From the NCBI GenBank assembly GCA_035555315.1, contig DATMGU010000070.1, positions 62,001 through 126,000 of the forward strand: a stretch of DNA of 64,000 nucleotides. Direction: 5' to 3'. How positions within the stretch are numbered: the stretch's first letter is position 1; each line of letters starts with the position of its first letter. A program made the position numbers and the translations under genes. The notes under the pieces are model-generated. The model did not search any database. It was not told the DNA's origin and worked only from the letters and a program-made list of their open reading frames with translations. Positions 53,587 through 61,841 of this stretch are shown here, in pieces. This stretch comes from DATMGU01 sp035555315. GTDB taxonomy: Bacteria > Pseudomonadota > Alphaproteobacteria > ATCC43930 > CGMCC-115725.

Positions 53587-55698
53587 TTGCGTCCCGAGAT
53601 CCTTTTCCCGCTGTTCACCCCGACGACATCGCTGCCCGGCATCGGTCCGCGCCTGGCCAAACTGGTCGAGCATGCCGCCGGGCCGCTGGTGGCCGACCTC
53701 CTATGGCACCTGCCGAACGGGGTGATCGACCGGCGGTTCGCGCCGAAGCTGGCGGCGGCCCCGCCCGGCACCATCGCCACGGTGACCGTGACCATCGACG
53801 CCCATTTCCCGAACGAGTCGCGCCGACTGCCCTATCGGATCCGCTGCTCGGACGAGACCGGCTTCATTACCCTCGTCTTCTTCCATGTGAAGGGCGACTA
53901 CCTCGCCCGGCTGCTGCCGGCGGGCAGCACGCGGGTGATCAGCGGCCGGATCGAGGAGTTCAACGGCCAACTGCAGATGAGCCATCCGGACCATATCGCC
54001 GCGCCGGAGGACCTCGGCGCCATCCAGGCGGTCGAGCCGGTCTATGGCCTGACCGCCGGCCTGCCGCTGAAGGTGATGCGCAAGGCGGCCGACGCGGCGC
54101 TGGCGCGTGCCCCCGCTTTGCCGGAATGGCTCGACCCGGCGCTGCTCCAGCGGCGGGACTGGCCCGAATGGCGCGCCGCCCTCCATGCGGCACACCATCC
54201 GGAACGGCCGGAGGAGGTCGATCCGACCACCTTGGCGCGCAGCCGGCTCGCCTATGACGAGCTGCTGGCCGATCAGCTCGCCATCGCGCTGGTGCGCGCC
54301 CACACCAAGCGCCAGCCGGGTCGTCGCACGATCGGCGACGGCCGGCTGACCGCCACCTTGGTCGAACGGCTGCCCTTCGCCCTCACCGGCTCGCAACGCC
54401 AGGCCTGGGCCGAGATCGCGGCGGATATGGCAGCCCCCGAGCGCATGCTGCGCCTGCTGCAAGGCGATGTCGGCAGCGGCAAGACGGTGGTGGCGCTGCT
54501 CGCCATCCTGGGGGCCGTGGAGGCCGGCGCCCAGGGCGCCCTGATGGCGCCGACCGAGATCCTGGCGCGGCAGCATCTGGCGACGATCGAACGCCTGCTG
54601 GCCGGCGTCCTGGACAACGGCCGGCCGATCCGGGTGGCGCTGCTGACCGGCCGCGACAAAGGCCGCGCGCGCGACCGGCTGCTGGGGGAGCTGGCGGCGG
54701 GCGACATCGACCTGATGATCGGCACCCACGCCCTGTTTCAGGACGGCGTCGCGTTCAAGGATCTGGCGCTGGTGGTGATCGACGAACAGCATCGCTTCGG
54801 CGTCGAGCAGCGCTTGCAACTGGCCGCCAAGGGCGTCGGCGTCGACAGCCTGGTCATGACCGCGACACCGATCCCCCGTTCCCTGCAACTGACCAGCTAT
54901 GGCGATCTCGACGCGTCCCGCCTCGCCGAAAAGCCGGCCGGACGACAGCCGATTCGCACCAGCATGGTGTCGCTCGACCGGCTGGACGAAGTGATCGCCG
55001 CCGTCGAGCGCGCGCTCGGGGGCGGTGCCAAGGTCTATTGGGTATGCCCGTTGGTCGAGGAGGCCGAGCCGGGCGATCTGCAGATGGTCGATCTCGCGGC
55101 GGCGACCCGTCGTCACGAAGCCCTGCGGGAGCGGTTCGGCGCGCGCGTCGGCCTGGTCCACGGCAAACTCAAAGGGGCGGACAAGGACGCCGTGATGGCG
55201 AATTTCGCCGGGGGCGGCATCGATCTCCTGGTCGCGACCACGGTCATCGAGGTCGGGGTCGACGTCCCCGAGGCGACGGTCATGGTGATCGAGCACGCCG
55301 AACGCTTCGGCCTGGCGCAGCTGCACCAGCTGCGCGGCCGGATCGGCCGGGGCGACCGGGCGTCGAGCTGCCTGCTGCTGTACCAGGCGCCGCTCGGCAC
55401 CGTCGCGACGCAGCGGCTGACCCTACTGCGCGAGACCGAGGACGGTTTTCGCATCGCCGAGGAAGATCTGCGGCTGCGCGGCGGTGGCGAAGTGCTGGGT
55501 ACCCGGCAAAGCGGATTGCCGGGCTTTCGTCTCGCCGATCTCGCGGTCCATCAGGATCTCCTGTCGATCGCCCATGACGATGCCCGGCTGATTCTCGCCC
55601 GCGACCCGGACCTCGCGACACCGCGCGGGCGGGCGCTGCGCATCCTGCTTTATCTCTTCGCGCGTGACGCCTCGGTGAAGTACGTGCGCGCCGGTTGA
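53587..55698 (+). CDS. recG: ATP-dependent DNA helicase RecG
   Basis: 703 residues. The N-terminal wedge domain contains the OB fold (SDETGFITLVFFHVKGDYLA). Walker A is GDVGSGKTVVAL (Lys299), followed by APTEILARQHL, the DEQH box (LVVIDEQHRFGVEQRLQL), TATPIPRSLQL and motif VI (QLHQLRGRIGRGDRASSC). It remodels stalled forks and branched DNA. The start is TTG at 53587: AGG lies five bases upstream, and no ATG or GTG precedes in frame. Upstream sequence in frame overlaps the sdhE gene. Confidence 0.96.
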   Translation: MRPEILFPLFTPTTSLPGIGPRLAKLVEHAAGPLVADLLWHLPNGVIDRRFAPKLAAAPPGTIATVTVTIDAHFPNESRRLPYRIRCSDETGFITLVFFHVKGDYLARLLPAGSTRVISGRIEEFNGQLQMSHPDHIAAPEDLGAIQAVEPVYGLTAGLPLKVMRKAADAALARAPALPEWLDPALLQRRDWPEWRAALHAAHHPERPEEVDPTTLARSRLAYDELLADQLAIALVRAHTKRQPGRRTIGDGRLTATLVERLPFALTGSQRQAWAEIAADMAAPERMLRLLQGDVGSGKTVVALLAILGAVEAGAQGALMAPTEILARQHLATIERLLAGVLDNGRPIRVALLTGRDKGRARDRLLGELAAGDIDLMIGTHALFQDGVAFKDLALVVIDEQHRFGVEQRLQLAAKGVGVDSLVMTATPIPRSLQLTSYGDLDASRLAEKPAGRQPIRTSMVSLDRLDEVIAAVERALGGGAKVYWVCPLVEEAEPGDLQMVDLAAATRRHEALRERFGARVGLVHGKLKGADKDAVMANFAGGGIDLLVATTVIEVGVDVPEATVMVIEHAERFGLAQLHQLRGRIGRGDRASSCLLLYQAPLGTVATQRLTLLRETEDGFRIAEEDLRLRGGGEVLGTRQSGLPGFRLADLAVHQDLLSIAHDDARLILARDPDLATPRGRALRILLYLFARDASVKYVRAG

Positions 55699-55807
55699 CC
55701 TATCTTATTGAGTAACGATACGGACACGAAGCGGATCGCGTTTAGTCGTATCCAACCGCCAATCCGCCGTGCATGGTACCCGTCATATGTCCTTTCAAGG
55801 TACCCGT

Positions 55808-56869
55808 ATGCCCGCAGAATCTCGCTTGATCGCCGTCGCAACCGCGGTGCCGCCCTACCCGCTTGACCAAGCCGACGTGAAGGAACGGGTCAAGATGCTG
55901 TTCGGTCGCCGGTCCGACGACGTCGAGAGGCTTCTGCCGGTATTCACCAATACGGGTATCGCCACGCGCTATTCCTGCGTGCCGATCGATTGGTACAACG
56001 AGCCGCATACCTGGCCCGAGCGCAACCGCATCTACCTGGAAAGCGCCCTCGATCTCCTGGAAACGGCGACCCTCCGCGTCCTCGACAAGGCGGGGATGGC
56101 GCCGGGCGATATCGACGCGATCGTCGTCGTGTCGACGACCGGTGTCGCCACCCCCAGCCTCGACGCCCTCTTGATGGAGCGGATGCAGCTGAAGCGCACG
56201 ATCCGCCGCCTGCCGATCTTCGGCCTGGGCTGTGCCGGCGGCGTCATCGGCATGGCCCGCGCCGCGGCGCAGGCGACCGTGGCACCGGGCGAAAACGTCC
56301 TGTTTCTGGTGGTCGAGCTCTGCGCCCTGTCGTTCCGGCGCGACGATCTGTCGAAAAGCAACATCGTCGCCACGGCGCTGTTCGGCGACGGCGCGGCCGC
56401 CGCGATCCTATCGACCAACGGCACCGGCCCGGTCATCGCCGCGTCGGGCGAACACACCTGGCCCGGCAGCCTGGGCATCATGGGCTGGGAGGTCACCGAG
56501 GACGGCATGAAGGCGATCTTCTCGCGCGATATTCCACGCCTGGTCACCGAACAGATGCGCGATGTCGCGACCGCGTTCCTCGAACGCAACGGCCTCACCC
56601 TGTCGCAGATCAATCAGTTCGTCTGCCATCCGGGCGGCGCCAAGGTGCTGGACGCCCTGGAATACGCCTTCGGCATCGGCCAGGGCGCCCTGGTCGAGGC
56701 GCGGCGCGTGCTGCAGGATTATGGCAACATGTCCGCCGCGACCGTCATGTTCGTGCTGGAGCGCATCCTGGCGGCGGCCCCCGCCAGCGGCCATAGCTGG
56801 GCGCGCGCCATGATGAGCACGCTGGGCCCCGGCTTCACGACCGGCTTTCTGGTGCTGGAAAACCGGTGA
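55808..56869 (+). CDS. type III polyketide synthase (chalcone synthase-like)
   Basis: 353 residues. The catalytic triad is Cys142 (FGLGCAGGVIGM), His274 (FVCHPGGAKV) and Asn307 (YGNMSAATV). The layout matches bacterial type III enzymes that extend a fatty acyl or other starter with malonyl-CoA to make alkylpyrones or alkylresorcinols. The ATG at 55808 is chosen because AAGG lies seven bases upstream; ATG 55787 or GTG 55769 would add up to 13 residues. A methyltransferase is translationally coupled, as in BpsAB-like operons. Confidence 0.93.
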   Translation: MPAESRLIAVATAVPPYPLDQADVKERVKMLFGRRSDDVERLLPVFTNTGIATRYSCVPIDWYNEPHTWPERNRIYLESALDLLETATLRVLDKAGMAPGDIDAIVVVSTTGVATPSLDALLMERMQLKRTIRRLPIFGLGCAGGVIGMARAAAQATVAPGENVLFLVVELCALSFRRDDLSKSNIVATALFGDGAAAAILSTNGTGPVIAASGEHTWPGSLGIMGWEVTEDGMKAIFSRDIPRLVTEQMRDVATAFLERNGLTLSQINQFVCHPGGAKVLDALEYAFGIGQGALVEARRVLQDYGNMSAATVMFVLERILAAAPASGHSWARAMMSTLGPGFTTGFLVLENR

Positions 56870-57366
56870 CCGCCGTCTATTGGATCCTCGCCGCCGTCGC
56901 CCTGCAGCGGCTGCTGGAACTCGTCTACGCCGCGCGCAACACACGGCGGCTGAAGGCGCGCGGCGCCGTCGAGATCGGCGCCAACCACTATCCGCTGTTC
57001 ATCCTGCTGCATGGCAGCTGGCTGATCAGCCTGGCGATCCTGGTGCCGGCGGATACCCAGCCGAACTGGTGGCTGATCGCCGCTTTCGCGGTGTTCCAAG
57101 GCCTGCGCGTCTGGGTGGTGGCGACCCTCGGCCCCTATTGGACAACCCGGATCATCACCCTGCCCCAGGCCCCTTTGGTCCGCCGCGGCCCCTTCCGCTG
57201 GGTGCGCCACCCGAACTACATGGTGGTGATCTGCGAAATCGCGCTGCTGCCACTCGCCTTCGGCGCGGTCGAGCTGGCGGTGATCTATTCGGCGCTGAAC
57301 CTCGCGCTGATCGCCTATCGGATACGCATCGAGGAACGGGCGCTGGCACCGCGCCGGACGGCGTAA
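56866..57366 (+). CDS. isoprenylcysteine carboxyl methyltransferase-family membrane methyltransferase
   Basis: 166 residues with four to five hydrophobic helices. RGPFRWVRHPNYMVVICEIA and RIRIEERAL are the SAM-binding R-x-P-N-Y and E-E motifs of the ICMT family. In Bacillus BpsB/YpbQ and in Streptomyces SrsB, such enzymes O-methylate products of the adjacent type III polyketide synthase. The GTG start at 56866 overlaps the synthase stop (GTGA), tying the two proteins together. Confidence 0.93.
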   Translation: MTAVYWILAAVALQRLLELVYAARNTRRLKARGAVEIGANHYPLFILLHGSWLISLAILVPADTQPNWWLIAAFAVFQGLRVWVVATLGPYWTTRIITLPQAPLVRRGPFRWVRHPNYMVVICEIALLPLAFGAVELAVIYSALNLALIAYRIRIEERALAPRRTA

Positions 57367-57412
57367 GCACCACCGGGATAGCGCAACCATAGGACTCCCC
57401 TCGCGTTAGCCT

Positions 57413-57457
57413 CATCAGGCCCGTTTGAAGCAGGCCTGTCTGAATCAGGCACACCTG
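57413..57457 (+). repeat. three tandem degenerate 15-bp repeats after the methyltransferase
   Basis: CATCAGGCCCGTTTG (57413-57427), AAGCAGGCCTGTCTG (57428-57442) and AATCAGGCACACCTG (57443-57457) share a CAGGC core. They lie 47 bases after the stop and 54 bases before the next gene. Confidence 0.85.
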
Positions 57458-57510
57458 ATGGTCTTCGCGCAAACGGCGGCGCCTTTGGTGCCCGCCCTGG
57501 AGGAAAAGCT

Positions 57511-58128
57511 ATGACCCGCACGCTCACCGGTCTCTATGATTCCTACGCAGATGCCGAAGCCACCGTCCACGATCTCGAAGCGGTCGATATCAGCCATGAC
57601 GACATCAGCCTGCTCGCCAGCAACGCGGGCGAGCGCTACAGCCTCTCCGAAGGGGAAGGCAACGAGGCCGGTCCAGGTGCCGGGACCGGTGCGACCTTAG
57701 GCGCCGTGCTCGGCGGTGGTGCCGGCTTGCTCGCCGGCCTGGGTATGCTGGCAATCCCCGGTATCAGGCCGATCGTCTCCGCGGGTTGGCTGGTCGCAAC
57801 CGCCGCCGGCGCCGCAGGGGGTGCCGTCGTGGGCGGCGCCGGCGGCGGCTTGATCGGCGCGATGATCGGCAATGGCGTCCCGGAAGAGCATGCCCATGTC
57901 TATGCAGAGGCGGTGCGCCGAGGGGGCACCCTGGTCACGGTGCGCGTCGAGAACGGCTTCGCGGCGACCGTCGAAGCGATCCTGCAAAAGCACCGCTCGG
58001 TCGATCCGGACGCGCGCGGGCGGGCCTATCGCGAGACCGGCTGGAGCCGTTTCGACGAGAACGCCCCCGCCTATACCGAAGAAGAGCTGGGACGCCAGCG
58101 TCGGCTTCATACCCCGACGATACTTTAG
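57511..58128 (+). CDS. glycine-zipper general-stress-type protein
   Basis: 205 residues. RTLTGLYDSYADAEATVHDL is the N-terminal ferredoxin-like module of YflT/GSP17M-type proteins. Residues about 48-125 are a glycine-rich hydrophobic hairpin (GTGATLGAVLGGGAGLLAGL, GGAVVGGAGGGLIGAMIGNG), which would insert in a membrane. LVTVRVENGFAATVEAIL completes the domain. Function is unknown; relatives are induced by osmotic and other stresses. GGAGGAAAAG precedes the ATG. The stop codon falls in the first copy of a tandem repeat. Confidence 0.82.
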   Translation: MTRTLTGLYDSYADAEATVHDLEAVDISHDDISLLASNAGERYSLSEGEGNEAGPGAGTGATLGAVLGGGAGLLAGLGMLAIPGIRPIVSAGWLVATAAGAAGGAVVGGAGGGLIGAMIGNGVPEEHAHVYAEAVRRGGTLVTVRVENGFAATVEAILQKHRSVDPDARGRAYRETGWSRFDENAPAYTEEELGRQRRLHTPTIL

Positions 58129-58177
58129 CAAAGGCGCGACCCGAGCAAAGGCGCGGCCCGAGCAAAGGCGCGACCCG
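58127..58177 (+). repeat. three tandem 17-bp repeats that begin in the stop codon
   Basis: AGCAAAGGCGCGACCCG at 58127-58143, AGCAAAGGCGCGGCCCG at 58144-58160 and AGCAAAGGCGCGACCCG at 58161-58177. The first begins at the second base of the TAG stop of the stress protein. Confidence 0.95.
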
Positions 58178-58221
58178 GAAAAGCCCCGGTTTTGGCCGAA
58201 GCCGGGCGGCCGACGATTTTC

Positions 58222-59406
58222 CTAGAGCGTACGGAAAGTCGCGGCTTTAGCCGGCTGATCGAGGAAGAAACGCATCATTTCACGACTGGCATCGGGTCCG
58301 CGTGGCTCGGTATACGACCCGGCGGCGTTGCCGCCGAACCAGGCGTGGCCGCCCCCGTGAACGACCCAGTGCTCCAGCATCGATCGCCCGCTTTCGTCCG
58401 CCTGAACGGTGCGGGTGTACCTTATCCCACCCTGAGCCTCGCCGTGGTCGACGCTGACCCTGAACTGCCCCGCGGCCTTTGACTGCGCGATGACCTGATC
58501 GCCATTGACCGGGTTGACGATCGTGTCGCGGTCGCCATGGAACACGATGGTCGGAACGGCGCCTTCGGATCCGCCGTTCCTAGGTGATTTTCCCGCCGGG
58601 GTGGGCCCGCCATCCCGCATCGCGGCAACGGCGGAAGCCATGTCTCGGGCGGCGCCGCACGCCAATCCGGAATGAACGCCGATGCCCGCATAGAGGTCCG
58701 GATAGGTCGAGCCCATGATGGCCGCCACGGCACCGCCGGCCGACAACCCGGCAATAAAGATGCGCCCGGAGTCGACCGAGAAGTCCCGCATGATCTGGCG
58801 CGTGATTCCCGCGATCAGCGAGGGCTCGCCGCGATCACGCTGCTGGTCGCCGGTACTGAACCAATTCCAGCACTTGGAGACGTTGGCCGATCGGGCCTGT
58901 GCCGGATAGGCGGCGAGGAAGGTCCGTTCCTCGGCCAGATCGTTCATGCGCGTCCCGGCGGCGAAGTCGTCGGGCGACTGGGTGCAGCCGTGCAGCATCA
59001 CCACAAGAGGCAGCGCTTGTCCGTCATAGCCGCTTGGGACGTAAAGCTTGTAAGCACGGCTGCCCGCTTCATTGGCATAGCCGCGCTCTTCAAACCGTGC
59101 CCCCGGCGGGATCGTGGGCCGCGCGCGCGCCACGCCGGACCCGCCGAATAGGCCGGCCGGTCGGAGTTGCCCCATACGGCCTAGAACCCCCTTCAGCGCC
59201 TCGGTGATCCGCGGGAGGCTCCCATCGACAAGACGATCGGGGGCATGCGCGCCAGCACCCGCCGATCCCTGCTTTGGTTCGCTGTTCGCGTCGAACGACG
59301 CGGCGCCGGCGCGCGCCCCGCGCAGAACGGCCATCGCCTCGACAAGCCGACCCTCGCGTGTGAGGCGGAGCGCCTTGATCATGTCGATCTTCGACTGTGC
59401 ATTCAT
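58222..59406 (-). CDS. PHB-depolymerase-family esterase (extracellular catalytic type 1)
   Basis: 394 residues. The core begins near residue 95 (RFEERGYANEAGSRAYKLYV). LVVMLHGCTQSPDDFAAGTR is the oxyanion hole, GLSAGGAVAAIMG is the nucleophile elbow, FHGDRDTIVNPVNG has the Asp, and VHGGGHAWFGGNAAGSYTEP the His. It resembles short-chain polyhydroxyalkanoate depolymerases and feruloyl/acetyl esterases. A hydrophilic N-terminal 90 residues without signal peptide (MNAQSKIDMIKALRLTREG) suggests an intracellular or unconventional protein. It is read after a CopG-type gene on the minus strand. Confidence 0.88.
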   Translation of the reverse strand: MNAQSKIDMIKALRLTREGRLVEAMAVLRGARAGAASFDANSEPKQGSAGAGAHAPDRLVDGSLPRITEALKGVLGRMGQLRPAGLFGGSGVARARPTIPPGARFEERGYANEAGSRAYKLYVPSGYDGQALPLVVMLHGCTQSPDDFAAGTRMNDLAEERTFLAAYPAQARSANVSKCWNWFSTGDQQRDRGEPSLIAGITRQIMRDFSVDSGRIFIAGLSAGGAVAAIMGSTYPDLYAGIGVHSGLACGAARDMASAVAAMRDGGPTPAGKSPRNGGSEGAVPTIVFHGDRDTIVNPVNGDQVIAQSKAAGQFRVSVDHGEAQGGIRYTRTVQADESGRSMLEHWVVHGGGHAWFGGNAAGSYTEPRGPDASREMMRFFLDQPAKAATFRTL

Positions 59407-59439
59407 GGCGCGGATCCTGTTGAGGTGGAGAACCGAACG

Positions 59440-59859
59440 TCAGCGGATACGGTCGCGCAGAGCCGCCTTCACCGCGGGATTGGCCTGCAAGGCGCCAAGC
59501 ACGTGAAGCGATGCGATCGTATCGCGTGCAAGGTCGGCGGAGACGTCCGCCGCGATGACCGCCAACCCGAGCACCTGGATGTGAAGCATCTCGCCGGCCG
59601 CTCGCACGAGTTCCAGGTCCTGCCTGCTGTATCGACGCAAACCAAGGTCGAGCTGGTGTCTCGCAACGGACTGTTTGACGGCATCGTCATGGCGATCGAG
59701 CTGATTGCGGATCGCCGTGCGGATGAAATCGGTGCGGTTGGAGTAGAAGCCCTCCTGCACCAGCAGATCGATATGGCCGAGGTCGACATAGCCGAGATTG
59801 ATCGTGATCTTCTCACTATCGACCGTCCTCGGCCGAAGCTCCGACAGCTTGCCAGCCAT
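59440..59859 (-). CDS. CopG-family (ribbon-helix-helix) regulator
   Basis: 139 residues. KITINLGYVDLGHIDLLVQE followed by GFYSNRTDFIRTAIRNQLDR is a ribbon-helix-helix DNA-binding domain (about residues 15-55). The remainder is a longer domain (RRYSRQDLELVRAAGEMLHI) of unknown role. It precedes the esterase gene by 33 bases on the same strand and most likely controls that operon and itself; a palindrome sits just ahead of its start. Confidence 0.85.
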   Translation of the reverse strand: MAGKLSELRPRTVDSEKITINLGYVDLGHIDLLVQEGFYSNRTDFIRTAIRNQLDRHDDAVKQSVARHQLDLGLRRYSRQDLELVRAAGEMLHIQVLGLAVIAADVSADLARDTIASLHVLGALQANPAVKAALRDRIR

Positions 59860-59873
59860 GATTTACCATCCCT

Positions 59874-59895
59874 ATACCATCCACATAGATGGCAT
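59874..59895 (-). promoter_or_regulatory. palindrome upstream of the CopG-type gene
   Basis: ATACCATC (59874-59881) and GATGGCAT (59888-59895) are inverted with one mismatch around six bases. A further ACCATCC direct repeat lies at about 59865. The site is 15 bases ahead of the regulator's ATG, as an autorepression operator for a ribbon-helix-helix protein would be. Confidence 0.6.
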
Positions 59896-60016
59896 ATTGG
59901 CGGGGGCGTCACGCTTTGCAAGAGGCGCTCACGGTCCGAGGGAGCGTGACGCGGCGAAAACTCTCGCCGCACAAACCCGGCGGAACCGTACTAATCTATT
60001 GTCCTGAGCGGGTGTC

Positions 60017-61327
60017 ATGCGGGCAAACCATGCGGAGGAGGCGATTCCAATAGTGGCGACGCTCGGCGGCATCGGGGAAGCCTTCGCGGATCGGAATTTC
60101 CGGATCTACTCGGTCGGCGGGATCGTCTCCTGGCTCAGCTTCTTCGTGCAGATGGTCGCGGTTTCCTGGACCACCTGGGAACTGACCCATTCCACGACCT
60201 GGCTTGCGATCGTGGCGCTGCTCGATATCGCGCCGAACATCGTCTTTCTGCCGCTGGGCGGCGTCCTCGCCGACCGGTGCGATCGATTCCGGATCGTGGT
60301 GATCACGCATATCCTGGCACTGTTTCAGTCGCTGGCGCTCACCGTGCTCGCCTATGACGGTCAGCTCACGATCGGGCTCATCGCCGTGCTGGCGTTCCTG
60401 CATGGCCTGATCCACAGCTTCAGCGCTCCCGGCCTGTTCGGGATGCTGCCACGCTTCGTCGACCGTGAGCGCCTGGCTTCGGCGATCGCGGTGAGTTCGG
60501 CCTATACCCAGTTCGCGATCTTCGCGGGGCCGGCCCTCGCCGGCTGGCTCATCCTGCATTTCGGCGTCGCGACGGCATTTGCGACCAATGTCTTCGGCTA
60601 TTTCTTTTATCTGTGCAGCATCGCGTTCCTGCGCACGCCGACGGATTTCCGGGCACCGGTCGCGAGCGGGCGATCCGTGGTCGGTGATCTCCTCGACGGC
60701 GCCCGCTATATCCTCGGCCATCCGGGCATCTCGGCGCTGCTTTTGCTGATGCTGATGGGCGATGCCCTCTCGTCGTCGGTCTATCAGATGCTGCCGGCCT
60801 ATGCCGACGGGATCCTCGGCATGGGCGTAGAGGGCGTGTCGAGCCTGATGGCGGCGGCCGGGTTCGGTGCCACGCTGTCGGCGCTCTGGCTGGCACAGGG
60901 CGGTGCCCGGCGCGCCACGCCGCGACGCGTACTCTGGGCCTTCCTTGCCTTCACCCTGGCCGTCTCCTGCGTGATGCTCGTCCAGAGCCTCATACCAGCG
61001 GTGCTCGCCATGATCGTCTTTGGCATCGCTGGCGAGATGCGGCGCACCGGCACGGTCTCGCTGTTGCAGATGTCGGTGCGCGACGAGCGGCGCGGCCGGG
61101 TGATGGCGACGCAATTCCTGCTGCAGCGCGTCGCCGGCGGCATCGGCGTCTCTGTCGTCGGCGCCGTGGCGGAGCATCACGGCCTGCGCGCACCGATGCT
61201 GATCGCCGCCGGGCTCGCCCTCCTCGCCTGGGCGATCGCCTTTCGCGGCCGGGCACGCATCCTCGCCGCCTTCGCACCCGACCCGACGGCTCTGACCACT
61301 GGCCAAGCAGCAGCCGAGACGTATTGA
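60017..61327 (+). CDS. MFS transporter (EntS-like efflux type)
   Basis: 436 residues with about 12 predicted helices. FADRNFRIYSVGGIVSWLSF opens the first bundle, PLGGVLADRCDRFRIVV is the MFS signature loop after helix 2, and VRDERRGRVMATQFLLQRVA is in the second half. The group includes multidrug and siderophore exporters. Start ATG 60017 with no strong ribosome site nearby; another in-frame start further in is possible. It is divergent from the CopG-type gene. Confidence 0.88.
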   Translation: MRANHAEEAIPIVATLGGIGEAFADRNFRIYSVGGIVSWLSFFVQMVAVSWTTWELTHSTTWLAIVALLDIAPNIVFLPLGGVLADRCDRFRIVVITHILALFQSLALTVLAYDGQLTIGLIAVLAFLHGLIHSFSAPGLFGMLPRFVDRERLASAIAVSSAYTQFAIFAGPALAGWLILHFGVATAFATNVFGYFFYLCSIAFLRTPTDFRAPVASGRSVVGDLLDGARYILGHPGISALLLLMLMGDALSSSVYQMLPAYADGILGMGVEGVSSLMAAAGFGATLSALWLAQGGARRATPRRVLWAFLAFTLAVSCVMLVQSLIPAVLAMIVFGIAGEMRRTGTVSLLQMSVRDERRGRVMATQFLLQRVAGGIGVSVVGAVAEHHGLRAPMLIAAGLALLAWAIAFRGRARILAAFAPDPTALTTGQAAAETY

Positions 61328-61418
61328 CGACAGCGGCATCGCGGCCCTTCCAGCCGATAGTGTCGCCGTCTCGATCGTCAACCGGCAATCCATATATTCG
61401 ACATTCCTCGAAATATCG

Positions 61419-61464
61419 TTGACACGCCAGGCGGGCCAGCATTAATTTCGACTTTAGTCAAAAT
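61419..61464 (+). promoter_or_regulatory. promoter and ArsR operator of the arsenic operon
   Basis: TTGACA at 61419-61424 is followed after 17 bases by TTAATT (61442-61447), a weak -10. Over it lies an inverted repeat, ATTTCGACT (61445-61453) and AGTCAAAAT (61456-61464), eight of nine matching, as for ArsR binding sites. It ends 14 bases before the arsR ATG. Repressor bound here would block initiation. Confidence 0.75.
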
Positions 61465-61478
61465 GTCGGAGGGCGCTC

Positions 61479-61841
61479 ATGGAAACGAAACAGGCCGTAC
61501 AGGCCCTGGGCGCCCTCGCCCACGACCATCGGCTCGCGGTGTACCGCATGCTCGTGACGCGGGGGCCGGACGGGTTGCCGGCCGGCGTCATCGCCGAGCG
61601 GCTGGGAGTGCCGCCCTCCTCGCTGACCTTCCACCTGCAGCATCTCACCCGCGCCGGCCTGGCCACGCAGCGGCGTGTCAGCCGTCAGCTCATCTACGCG
61701 GCCGATTTCGCGCGGATGAATGGCCTGGTCGGCTTCCTTACGGAGAATTGCTGCGGTCGGGGCGACGGTTACGGCGCCTGTTTGCCGGCCCTGCCCTCAA
61801 GCGAATGCCCCGCTTCCCCTGAGAAAAAGGCAGCCTCATGA
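61479..61841 (+). CDS. arsR: ArsR/SmtB-family metalloregulator
   Basis: 120 residues. ALAHDHRLAVYRMLVTRGPD and GVIAERLGVPPSSLTFHLQH form the winged helix. Arsenite ligands are probably in the C-terminal cysteine cluster: ENCCGRGDGYGACLPALPSS followed by EC. Cysteines here, not in the DNA-binding helix, are the arrangement found in several alphaproteobacterial ArsR types. It represses the operon until As(III) binds. It is coupled to the next gene by an ATGA overlap. Confidence 0.9.
   Translation: METKQAVQALGALAHDHRLAVYRMLVTRGPDGLPAGVIAERLGVPPSSLTFHLQHLTRAGLATQRRVSRQLIYAADFARMNGLVGFLTENCCGRGDGYGACLPALPSSECPASPEKKAAS

Noticed and set aside
53701..55326. 541-codon minus-strand frame
   Set aside because: It is antisense to recG and has no family motif.
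61390..61420. A second palindrome (ATATTCGACATTCCTCG region) as ArsR site
   Set aside because: It is more degenerate than the 61445-61464 repeat and lies upstream of the -35 box; a role is possible but not supported.
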